Source: DASXAI01 sp963728985 (GTDB taxonomy: Bacteria > Actinomycetota > Acidimicrobiia > Acidimicrobiales > Ilumatobacteraceae). From it: a stretch of 64,000 nucleotides of DNA. The position numbers were made by a program, and so were the translations under genes. Location of the stretch: assembly GCA_963728985.1 (NCBI GenBank), contig CAVSME010000003.1, positions 620,001 to 684,000 on the forward strand, in the 5' to 3' direction. The notes beneath the pieces were generated by a model that saw only the letters and a list, made by a program, of their open reading frames with translations, did no database searches and was not told the origin of the DNA. Shown here piece after piece: positions 34,453 through 41,655 of this stretch. Each line of letters opens with the position of its first letter. The first letter of the stretch is position 1.

Positions 34453-35099
34453 GGCGGCGCGCATCACTGGTGCTGGCGGCCACCCTCGCCCTGGCGGCGT
34501 GCGGCGGTGGCGGGTCGGGCGGCAGCGCCGTCACCACGACGGTCGTCGAGGACCCCATCCCGCGCACCACGTTGCCGGCCGCGACCACCACGACGGCGGC
34601 GACGATCGCCACCACCACCATCCCGATCACCGCGGCGGCCACGACGGCGGCGCCGGCCACCACATTGCCCACGCCGATCGCACCGCCGGCCGAGGACGCC
34701 AAGGAACCGGTCTCCGACCTCGGCCACATCGACATCCCCAAGCTCGACGTGTCGGCCGATCTCTTCGAGGGCATCGCCCTGTCCACGCTGGATCGGGGCC
34801 CCGGCCACTGGCCCGGCACGGCCATGCCGGGACAGATCGGCAACGTCGTGGTGGCCGGTCATCGCACCAGCCACAGCAAGCCGTTCCGCAACATCGACAA
34901 GCTCGAAGAGGGTGACCTCGTCACGTTCACGGTCGGTGCCGCCACGTACAACTACGTGGTGACAGGGCACGAGATCGTCGACCCGAGCGCCATCCACATC
35001 GTCGACCAGACGGCCGAGCCCACGGCCACCCTCTTCGCCTGCCACCCGCCCGGCTCCGTCGCCGAGCGCTACGTGGTCCACCTGGCGCTACAGACGTAG
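34449..35099 (+). CDS. Class E/F-like sortase with lipoprotein signal
   Basis: Predicted surface cysteine transpeptidase of 216 residues. The N-terminus is a lipoprotein signal with lipobox LALAACGGG, followed by a long Thr/Ala-rich linker. The catalytic domain carries His in VVVAGHRTSHSKPF, Cys in ATLFACHPPGS and Arg in AERYVV, the three residues needed. The compact domain and the CHPPGSxxxRYVV site resemble class E/F sortases of Actinobacteria. Being a lipoprotein is unusual, since most sortases use a transmembrane anchor. ATG 34449 overlaps the hemY stop (ATGA), so it is translated together with the haem genes. Its substrates are not encoded nearby. Confidence 0.85.
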   Translation: MRRRASLVLAATLALAACGGGGSGGSAVTTTVVEDPIPRTTLPAATTTTAATIATTTIPITAAATTAAPATTLPTPIAPPAEDAKEPVSDLGHIDIPKLDVSADLFEGIALSTLDRGPGHWPGTAMPGQIGNVVVAGHRTSHSKPFRNIDKLEEGDLVTFTVGAATYNYVVTGHEIVDPSAIHIVDQTAEPTATLFACHPPGSVAERYVVHLALQT

Positions 35100-35112
35100 C
35101 GAGCGGTCGAAG

Positions 35113-35184
35113 CGCGCATCCTTCTGCTCAGGCTGAGCACTTCGTGCCGCTGGGGCGGTACCAAGTGTTCAGGCTGCGCGATTT
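35113..35184 (+). repeat. Structured repeat R1, copy 2 (sortase-lnt gap)
   Basis: Shares 38 identical bases (35147-35184) with 16217-16254. The copy folds strongly: 35133-35150 pairs with 35155-35172 as an 18-position stem with one mismatch and two G.T pairs around loop TGGG. The outer arms 35113-35122 and 35171-35180 match copy 1's outer stem at nine of ten positions (the last two stem pairs compete). A second hairpin TGCTCA-GGC-TGAGCA lies inside. Position between two same-strand genes suggests a terminator or leader element. Confidence 0.7.
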
Positions 35185-35219
35185 GAGGACGGGCCGGCCT
35201 GCGAGGATGGGGGGTCGGT

Positions 35220-36770
35220 ATGTCGACGCGCCGTGATCCCCGCGCTGGTGCCGCCGTCGTCGGGGCCGGGCTGCTCGTTGCCGTCAGCCTCCCGCCGTGG
35301 GGCTGGTGGCCGCTGGCCCCGATCGGCATCGCCGTGCTCGACCGCCTCGTGGCCAACCGCCCTCGGCGTAGCCGCTTCGCCCGTGGGTGGCTGTTCGGCA
35401 TGGGGTGGCTGCCCCTCGGCATGTGCTGGATGTGGTTCCTCACCCCGCCCGGCTGGATCGCCGCCGGCGTCTGCTATTCCTCGTACCTGGGCGCCGCCTG
35501 CGCCATCGCCCCCGGCGGCCGCTGGCGCCGCCTCGGCCTGCCCGCCGCACTCATGGTGGCCGAGGCCATCCGATGGTGCTTCCCCTTCGGCGGGGTCCCC
35601 CTCGCCAGCCTCGCCATCAGCCAGGTCGCCGGCCCGCTGGCGCCCGTCGTGCGCGTCGGCGGCAGCCTGCTGCTCACGTGGGTCGTGCTCATGGTGGGCA
35701 TGGCGCTGTCGGCCCTGTCGGAGCGGCAGTGGCGCCCGGCCGGCGCGCTGGCCGCCGCCGTCGCGGTCGTCCTCCTGGTCGCCGCCATCGCTCCCCGGGG
35801 CCACGACGTGGCCGCCACCCGCATCACCTTCGTGCAGGGCGGGGGGCCGCAGGGCACCCACGCCATCGACACCGACCCGCAGCTGGTGTTCCAGCGCCAC
35901 CTCGATGCCACCCGCCAGATCGAGCCCGGCTCCACCGACCTGGTGGTGTGGCCGGAGAACGTGATCGACGTGAACGAGTTCTCCACCAGCGTCGAGCGCA
36001 CCGCGGTCGCCGCCGAGGCCGCCCGCCTCGATGTCGCCATCCTGGTCGGCGTCACCGAGGACAACGGACCCGAGCACTTCAAGAACGCGCAGGTGGTCGT
36101 GCTACCCGACGGCTCCCTGGGTGGCCGCTACGACAAGGTCCGGGTCGTGCCGTTCGGCGAGTGGCTACCGCTGCGGTCGCTCATCGAGCTGGTGCCGGGT
36201 CAGCGCACCGACGAGGTCGGCCGCGACGCCATCGCCGGCACCGGCCCCGCCGTGCTCGACACCCCGGTGGGTCCCGTCGCCGTGGCCATCTCATGGGAGA
36301 TCTTCTTCGGCGGCCGGGTGCGCGACGGCGTCGGCCACGGGGGCGAGGTGGTGCTGAACCCCACCAACGGCTCGAGCTACACCGGAACGGTCCTGCAGAC
36401 CCAGCAGATCGCCTCGTCGCGCCTGCGGGCCCTCGAGAGCGGCCGGTGGGTGGTGCAGGTGGCGCCGACAGGCTTCAGCGCCTTCGTGACCCCGGCCGGC
36501 ACCGTGCTCGACCGCACGGCGATCAGCGAGGAAGCCGTGCGCACCCGCACCGTCGAACGCCGCCACGGCGACACCTGGTACCAGCGCCTCGGCGACAAGC
36601 CCGTGGTGGCCGTGGCCCTCGCCGTGCTGGCGGTGGCGATGCTGCTGGCCCACCGGCGGGCGACCCCGTCAGACCTCGAGCCAGATGGTGACGGGACCGT
36701 CGTTGACGAGCTCGACGGCCATCTCGGTGCGGAACCGGCCCGTGGCCACCTCGGCGCCGAGGGCCCGTAG
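35220..36770 (+). CDS. lnt: Apolipoprotein N-acyltransferase-like protein
   Basis: Membrane enzyme predicted to N-acylate the lipobox Cys of lipoproteins. Of 516 residues, about the first 195 hold six hydrophobic helices. The nitrilase-type domain follows, with Glu246 in VVWPENV and Lys306 in RYDKVRVVPFGEW. The third triad position is Ser358 in AISWEIFFGG, where characterised enzymes have Cys (ICYE in E. coli). One more helix ends the core, and a charged tail of about 35 residues is translated from DNA that is antisense to dtd (102-base tail-to-tail overlap). Either the enzyme uses Ser, or this branch has another activity. The gene follows the sortase and repeat R1 copy 2. Confidence 0.85.
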   Translation: MSTRRDPRAGAAVVGAGLLVAVSLPPWGWWPLAPIGIAVLDRLVANRPRRSRFARGWLFGMGWLPLGMCWMWFLTPPGWIAAGVCYSSYLGAACAIAPGGRWRRLGLPAALMVAEAIRWCFPFGGVPLASLAISQVAGPLAPVVRVGGSLLLTWVVLMVGMALSALSERQWRPAGALAAAVAVVLLVAAIAPRGHDVAATRITFVQGGGPQGTHAIDTDPQLVFQRHLDATRQIEPGSTDLVVWPENVIDVNEFSTSVERTAVAAEAARLDVAILVGVTEDNGPEHFKNAQVVVLPDGSLGGRYDKVRVVPFGEWLPLRSLIELVPGQRTDEVGRDAIAGTGPAVLDTPVGPVAVAISWEIFFGGRVRDGVGHGGEVVLNPTNGSSYTGTVLQTQQIASSRLRALESGRWVVQVAPTGFSAFVTPAGTVLDRTAISEEAVRTRTVERRHGDTWYQRLGDKPVVAVALAVLAVAMLLAHRRATPSDLEPDGDGTVVDELDGHLGAEPARGHLGAEGP

Positions 36771-37106
36771 CTCGGCCACCACGGCATCGACGAGCGGCTC
36801 GGCCTCTTCGGGTCGGGCCGCCGCCAGCCAGCTCGGCCGCCGGCCGCGGCTGGTGTCGCCGTAGAGCGTGAACTGGCTCACGACGAGCACCGCGCCGGTG
36901 GTGTCGGCCACCGACCGGTTCATCACGCCGGCGTCGTCGTCCATCACCCGCAGGTGCCAGATGCGTTCTGCCAGCTTGCGGGCCTCAGCCGGGGTGTCGG
37001 TGTGGGTGACTCCGACGAACGCGCACAGGCCCGGGCCGATCGATCCGGCGACCTCGCCGCCCACGCTCACTGTGGCCCGTGCCACTCGCTGCACCAGGCC
37101 TCGCAT
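36669..37106 (-). CDS. dtd: D-aminoacyl-tRNA deacylase
   Basis: Editing enzyme that hydrolyses D-aminoacyl-tRNA (and glycyl-tRNA(Ala)) in the cytoplasm. The 145 residues show the DTD hallmarks: MRGLVQRVARATVSV at the start, the catalytic SQFTLYGD (residues 77-84), the cross-subunit Gly-Pro motif in NDGPVTIWLEV at the C-terminus, and RRPSWLAAARPEEAE. The length equals that of the family. TAGGGT lies nine bases before ATG 37106. The last 102 bases overlap the end of lnt on the other strand. Confidence 0.96.
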   Translation of the reverse strand: MRGLVQRVARATVSVGGEVAGSIGPGLCAFVGVTHTDTPAEARKLAERIWHLRVMDDDAGVMNRSVADTTGAVLVVSQFTLYGDTSRGRRPSWLAAARPEEAEPLVDAVVAELRALGAEVATGRFRTEMAVELVNDGPVTIWLEV

Positions 37107-37115
37107 GACCGGGCG

Positions 37116-37121
37116 ACCCTA
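37116..37121 (-). promoter_or_regulatory. -10 box of dtd
   Basis: TAGGGT on the minus strand, nine bases before ATG 37106, in the 37-base divergent gap. Confidence 0.4.
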
Positions 37122-37129
37122 CTGCTCGG

Positions 37130-37135
37130 TAGTGT
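37130..37135 (+). promoter_or_regulatory. -10 box of the GT4 gene
   Basis: TAGTGT eight bases before ATG 37144; the two divergent -10 boxes are only eight bases apart, so polymerase may not occupy both at once. Confidence 0.5.
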
Positions 37136-37143
37136 GGCCGCTC

Positions 37144-38418
37144 ATGCATGCCGACGAGGGGGGCCCGCTGCGTGTGGCGTACCTCTCGTACCGGGGCAAA
37201 CCCCATGTCGGCGGGCAGGGTGTGTACACCCGCCACCTCACCAAGGCCCTGGTCGACCTGGGTCACACCGTCGAGGTGTTCGGCGGCCAGCCGTACCCGG
37301 TGCTCGACCCGCGGGTCACCCTCACCAAGCTGCCCAGCCTCGACATCTTCAACGATCAGTACCCGGGCCGCTTCCCGGCCTACTGGGAGCTGCGGCACTG
37401 GGAGGACTGGGTGGAGGTGCTGCAGTTCTCCTCGGGCACCTTCTCCGAGCCGCTCGCCTTCAGCCTCCGGGCGTGGTCGGAGCTGCGCCAGCGGGCCGAT
37501 CAATTCGACCTCGTGCACGACAACCAGTGCCTGGGCTACGGCGTGCTGGCCATCGACAAGGTGATCCCCACCATCGTCACGCTGCACCACCCCATCTCCA
37601 AGGACCGGCAACTGGAGATGGCCCACGCGCCCAACTGGCGCAAGCGGGTGAGCGTCGGGCGCTGGTACTCCTTCGTGAAGATGCAGGCGCGCGTCGCCCG
37701 GCGCATGCCCCGCATCGTCGTGGTCAGCGAGAACTCGATCAAGGACATCCACGACGACTTCGGTGTCGACTACGACCGGATGCGGCTCGTGCCCGTGGGC
37801 GTCGATCCGGAGCTGTTCCGGCCGCGGCCCGAGGTGGCCCGCATCCCCGGCCGCCTGATCACGACGGCCAGCGCCGACGTGGCCCTGAAGGGCCTGGCCT
37901 ACCTGCTCGAGGCAGTGGCCAAGCTGCGCACCGAGCGGGACGTGTCGCTCACGATCATCGGGCGCCCGAAGGCGGGCAAGTCGGCCGATCTCATCGAGTC
38001 GCTCGGGCTGAGCGACGTGGTGTCGTTCGTGTCGGGCGTGCCCGACGAGCGCATCGTGGAGCTGTACGCCGAGGCCGAGCTGGCTGTCGTGCCCAGCCTC
38101 TACGAGGGCTTCTCGCTGCCCGCCGTCGAGGCCATGGCCACCGGCACCTGCCTGGTGGCCACCGACGGCGGCGCGCTGCCGGAGGTGACCGGTCGCGACG
38201 GTGACACCGTGCTGTCGTGCCGGGCCGGCGACGTCGACGCGCTCGCCGCCACCATCCGCCGGGGCCTCGACGACCCCGAGCTGCGCCTGCGGGTGGGCCT
38301 CGCCGGGCGGGCCCGGGTCACCGAACGCTGGAGCTGGCGCCGCTGCGCCGAGCTCACCGTCGACCAGTACCGGGAGGTGTTGGCCGGGCGGGCCGCCTCC
38401 ACCGGCGGACCGGGTTGA
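37144..38418 (+). CDS. GT4-family glycosyltransferase
   Basis: GT-B glycosyltransferase of 424 residues, likely cytoplasmic or membrane-associated. The N-terminal fold has VAYLSYRGKPHVGGQGVYTRHL (residues 11-32, with the GGxGVYT acceptor loop). The C-terminal nucleotide-sugar domain has the motif SLYEGFSLPAVEAMATGTCLVATDGGALPEV with the usual E-x7-E. The donor and acceptor are unknown. It is the first gene of a same-strand run in which each stop touches or overlaps the next start: a methyltransferase follows by TGATG. Actinobacterial homologues often sit in this same arrangement, but I cannot confirm a pathway from sequence. Confidence 0.88.
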   Translation: MHADEGGPLRVAYLSYRGKPHVGGQGVYTRHLTKALVDLGHTVEVFGGQPYPVLDPRVTLTKLPSLDIFNDQYPGRFPAYWELRHWEDWVEVLQFSSGTFSEPLAFSLRAWSELRQRADQFDLVHDNQCLGYGVLAIDKVIPTIVTLHHPISKDRQLEMAHAPNWRKRVSVGRWYSFVKMQARVARRMPRIVVVSENSIKDIHDDFGVDYDRMRLVPVGVDPELFRPRPEVARIPGRLITTASADVALKGLAYLLEAVAKLRTERDVSLTIIGRPKAGKSADLIESLGLSDVVSFVSGVPDERIVELYAEAELAVVPSLYEGFSLPAVEAMATGTCLVATDGGALPEVTGRDGDTVLSCRAGDVDALAATIRRGLDDPELRLRVGLAGRARVTERWSWRRCAELTVDQYREVLAGRAASTGGPG

Positions 38419-39137
38419 TGCTGACCGTCCGCTACGACCGCCTCGGCCTCCGCCCGGGTGATCGCCTGCTCGACCTCGGCTGCGGCTTCGGCCGCCACGC
38501 CTTCGAGGCGGCCAAGCGGGGGGCTCGCGTGGTGGCGTTCGACTACGCCGCCACCGAGCTGAAGGAGGTGCGCAACACCTTCGGGGCGATGGCCTCGGCC
38601 GGCGAGGTGGCTGGCGACAGCTGCGCCGGGACCGTGCAGGGCGACGCGACCCTCCTGCCGTTCCGTGACGGGGCCTTCGACCGGATCATCGCCGCCGAGG
38701 TCCTCGAACACATCGGCGACGACACCGAGGCGCTGACCGAGCTGGCCCGGGTGCTGCGGCCCGGCGGGGCCATGGCCGTCACCGTGCCGTCGTACGTCCC
38801 CGAGCGCATCTGCTGGGCGCTGTCGGAGGAGTACCACGCCCCGTACGTGCAGGGCGGCCACGTCCGCATCTACAAGGAGTGGGAGCTGCGCGACAAGCTC
38901 CGCGCCGTCGGGCTCGAACCGGGCTTCGCCCACCACGCCCACGCGCTGCACTCGCCGTACTGGTGGCTGCGGTGTGCGGTCGGCCCGACCAACGACGAGC
39001 ACACCCTGGTCGACGGCTACCGCCGCTTCCTCGAGTGGGACATCGCCGAGGCACCGGCGATCACCCGCTGGGCCGATCGCCTCCTCAACCCGGTGCTCGG
39101 CAAGAGCCTCGTCGTGTACTCGGTGAAGCCGTCGTGA
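38418..39137 (+). CDS. Class I SAM-dependent methyltransferase
   Basis: S-adenosylmethionine-dependent methyltransferase of 239 residues. Motif I LLDLGCGFGRHAFEAAKRGA (residues 18-37) binds SAM. Motif II VVAFDY ends in Asp; GDATLLPFRDGAFD supplies the adenine contact, and AAEVLEHIGDD is the post-I block of the Methyltransf_11 group. The substrate may be a sugar, lipid or polyprenyl intermediate produced by the flanking enzymes, which is an inference. ATG 38418 overlaps the stop of the glycosyltransferase by one base (TGATG), and its own stop overlaps the following GTG by four (GTGA). Confidence 0.88.
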   Translation: MLTVRYDRLGLRPGDRLLDLGCGFGRHAFEAAKRGARVVAFDYAATELKEVRNTFGAMASAGEVAGDSCAGTVQGDATLLPFRDGAFDRIIAAEVLEHIGDDTEALTELARVLRPGGAMAVTVPSYVPERICWALSEEYHAPYVQGGHVRIYKEWELRDKLRAVGLEPGFAHHAHALHSPYWWLRCAVGPTNDEHTLVDGYRRFLEWDIAEAPAITRWADRLLNPVLGKSLVVYSVKPS

Positions 39138-40168
39138 TCCCGGAGATCGAAGGCGTCATCACCGCCGACGAGGTGATGGCGACCGCCGAAGCGATCGCCA
39201 CCCTCCAGCTGCCGACCGGGATGATCCCCTGGTACCCCCGGGGCCACTGCGATCCGTGGAACCACGTCGAGACGGCGATGGCCCTGGACGTGGCCAGCCA
39301 CCACGACCGGGCCGCGGCCGCCTATCGCTGGCTGGCCGACATCCAGCGCCACGACGGTTCGTGGCACAACTACTACCTGGCCGACCGGGTGGAGGACGCC
39401 AAGCTCGACACCAACGTGTGCGCGTACATCGCGTCCGGGGTGTGGCACCACTGGCTGATCACGGGGGACGAGAGCCACGCCGAGCGGCTGTGGCCCGTCG
39501 TGGAGAAGGCCATCGACTGGGTGCTCCACCTCCAGACCCCGGGCGGCGAGGTGATCTGGGCCCGTGAGGTCGACCGCCGGCCGTGGACGTACGCACTGCT
39601 CACGGGCTCGTCGTCGATCGCCCACTCGCTCGAGTGCGCCGTCGCCCTGGCCGAGCTGGTCGGCGAGCACCGGCCCGACTGGGAGCTGTCGCTGGTGAAC
39701 CTCACCGAGGTGATCCGCACCCGGCCCGACACGTTCGCCGACAAGCGACGCTGGGCCATGGACTGGTACTACCCCGTCCTCACCGGCGTGCTGCGGGGCG
39801 ACGCCGCCCGCGCCCGCCTCGCCGCCGGCTGGGCGACCTTCGTCATGCCGGGCCGGGGGGTGCGCTGCGTCTCCGAGGAGCCCTGGGTCACGGCGGCGGA
39901 GACGGCCGAGTGCGCCCTCGCCCATGTGGCGGTGGGCGAGACGGAGACGGCGACCGAACTGCTGCGGTGGACGCGCGCCCACCGCTGCCCCGACGGCGCC
40001 TACCTGACCGGCCTCGTCTACCCCCAGCAGGTGGCGTTCCCCGGCGAGGAGCGCACCGCCTACACCGGTGCCGCCGTCATCCTCGCCGCCGACGCCCTCT
40101 GCGGAGCCACGCCGGCCAGCGCGCTGTTCGTGCCCGCCCCGGCCCTCGCCGACGAACCCGGCGATTGA
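39134..40168 (+). CDS. Alpha/alpha-toroid protein (prenyltransferase/six-hairpin-like)
   Basis: A 344-residue helical protein. Repeated pairs of helices with QLPTGMIPWYPRGHCDPWNHVE, QRHDGSWHNYY and AKLDTNVCAYIASGVWHHW resemble the alpha/alpha barrel shared by prenyltransferases, squalene cyclases (QW-like QxxDGSW) and six-hairpin glycosidases. In databases, relatives are often named prenyltransferase, but the DPWNHVE and DTN segments could equally belong to a glycoside hydrolase. There is no signal peptide, so it is probably cytoplasmic. The gene is coupled to the methyltransferase (GTGA). The frame after its TGA is open and in phase with the next gene. Confidence 0.7.
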   Translation: MIPEIEGVITADEVMATAEAIATLQLPTGMIPWYPRGHCDPWNHVETAMALDVASHHDRAAAAYRWLADIQRHDGSWHNYYLADRVEDAKLDTNVCAYIASGVWHHWLITGDESHAERLWPVVEKAIDWVLHLQTPGGEVIWAREVDRRPWTYALLTGSSSIAHSLECAVALAELVGEHRPDWELSLVNLTEVIRTRPDTFADKRRWAMDWYYPVLTGVLRGDAARARLAAGWATFVMPGRGVRCVSEEPWVTAAETAECALAHVAVGETETATELLRWTRAHRCPDGAYLTGLVYPQQVAFPGEERTAYTGAAVILAADALCGATPASALFVPAPALADEPGD

Positions 40169-40198
40169 CCCGGCCCGGCCGCCGGGTACCCGTGCCCC

Positions 40199-41632
40199 AT
40201 CGGCTGGTTCGACGCTCCCCAGTACTGGCTGGCGCGATGGTGCTTCGAGCGCGCCCTCGCCGCCATCTACGTCCTGGCGTTCCTGTGCGTCATCGGCCAG
40301 TTCCGCGCCCTCCTCGGCGAGCACGGCTTGCTGCCCGTGCCCGCCTTCCTCGCCCGCCGGCGCTTCCGTGACGCGCCCAGCGTGTTCCACGCCGGGTACT
40401 CCGACCGGCGGGCCATGGTCCTGGCCGGCATCGGCGCCGCGGTGGCCATGTCGCTCCTGGTCGGCCTGCCCCAGCGCGGCCCGATCTGGCTGCCGATGCT
40501 GGCGTGGCTCGGGCTGTGGGTTCTGTACCTGTCGTTCGTCAACGTCGGCCAGGTGTTCTACGGCTTCGGCTGGGAGTCACTGCTGCTCGAGGCGGGCGCG
40601 CTGGCCGTGCTCCTGGGACCGGCCGACACGGCGCCGCCCGTGCTCGTCATCGTCCTCGTGCGCTGGCTCCTGTTCCGGGTGGAGTTCGGCGCCGGGTTGA
40701 TCAAGATCCGCGGGGACGCCTGCTGGCGCAACCTCACGTGCCTCAACTACCACCACGAGACCCAGCCGATGCCCGGCCCGTTCAGCTGGTACTTCCACCG
40801 GCTCCCGCCCTCGCTGCACCGGATGGAGGTGGCCGCCAACCACGGGGCCCAGCTCGTGGTGCCGTGGCTGCTGTTCGCCCCCCAGCCCGTCGCCGGTGTG
40901 GCCGGGGCGATCGTCGTCGTCACGCAGCTGTGGCTGGTGTGCTCGGGCAACTTCGCCTGGCTGAACGCCATCACCATCACCCTCGCCCTGCTCGCCTTCG
41001 ACAACGCCTGGCTGGCGCCGCTGCTGCCGGTCGACCCGCCGGCGCTGTCACCGGCACCGACCGGCTACGCCATCGTCGTGCTGGCGGCGACGGCCGGCGT
41101 CGTGGTGCTGAGCTACTGGCCGGCCCGCAACCTGCTGTCGTCGCGCCAGGCCATGAACGCCAGCTTCAACCGCTGGCACCTGGTGAACGCCTACGGCGCC
41201 TTCGGCAGCGTCACCCGCGAGCGCCGGGAGGTGATCGTGGAGGGGACGGCCGACGCCGTGATCGGGCCCGCCACGACGTGGCGGGAGTACGGCTTCAAGG
41301 GCAAGCCCGGCGAGCTCCATCGGCGGCCACCGCAGTGGGCGCCCTACCACCTCCGGCTCGACTGGCTGATGTGGTTCGCGGCGCTGTCGCCGGCGTACGC
41401 CGAACGCTGGTTCCTGGCCTTCCTGCGCAAGCTGGTCGCCGGCGACCGGGCCACCCTGCGGCTGCTGCGCCACAACCCGTTCCCGGACGAGCCACCAACG
41501 TACGTCCGCGCCCGCCTCTACCGCTACCGGTTCACGACCAGGCAGGAGCGGCGGGCCACGGGGGACACTTGGGTCCGGAGCCTGCTGGCGGACTACGCCC
41601 GCCCGGTGGCGGGACCTGGGCGATCCGGCTGA
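40199..41632 (+). CDS. Lipase maturation factor-like membrane protein
   Basis: Polytopic membrane protein of the LMF1-like family, about 477 residues with seven to nine helices. It has the family blocks LFRVEFGAGLIKIRGDACWRNLTCLNYHHETQPMP-type (residues about 160-195) and a C-terminal EYGFKGKPGELHRRPPQWAPYHLRLDWLMWFAA. In vertebrates LMF1 helps lipases fold in the ER; the bacterial role is unknown. Homology clearly extends upstream of the first usable start (TTG 40328), through helix 1 to GWFDAPQYW, but no ATG, GTG or TTG lies in frame there. The coordinate given is ATC 40199. GTG 40192 would be in frame if one C of the CCCC run at 40195-40198 were removed. Confidence 0.78.
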   Translation: MGWFDAPQYWLARWCFERALAAIYVLAFLCVIGQFRALLGEHGLLPVPAFLARRRFRDAPSVFHAGYSDRRAMVLAGIGAAVAMSLLVGLPQRGPIWLPMLAWLGLWVLYLSFVNVGQVFYGFGWESLLLEAGALAVLLGPADTAPPVLVIVLVRWLLFRVEFGAGLIKIRGDACWRNLTCLNYHHETQPMPGPFSWYFHRLPPSLHRMEVAANHGAQLVVPWLLFAPQPVAGVAGAIVVVTQLWLVCSGNFAWLNAITITLALLAFDNAWLAPLLPVDPPALSPAPTGYAIVVLAATAGVVVLSYWPARNLLSSRQAMNASFNRWHLVNAYGAFGSVTRERREVIVEGTADAVIGPATTWREYGFKGKPGELHRRPPQWAPYHLRLDWLMWFAALSPAYAERWFLAFLRKLVAGDRATLRLLRHNPFPDEPPTYVRARLYRYRFTTRQERRATGDTWVRSLLADYARPVAGPGRSG

Positions 41633-41641
41633 CCGCACCGC

Positions 41642-41647
41642 TACGGT
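41642..41647 (+). promoter_or_regulatory. -10 box of the second GT4 gene
   Basis: TACGGT eight bases before GTG 41656. Confidence 0.45.
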
Positions 41648-41655
41648 CGTCGGCC

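Noticed and set aside
16217..35184. The two R1 copies as attachment sites of a genomic island
   Set aside because: The 19 kb between contains core genes (hemE, hemH, hemY, DtxR, efeO) with no integrase and no composition change.
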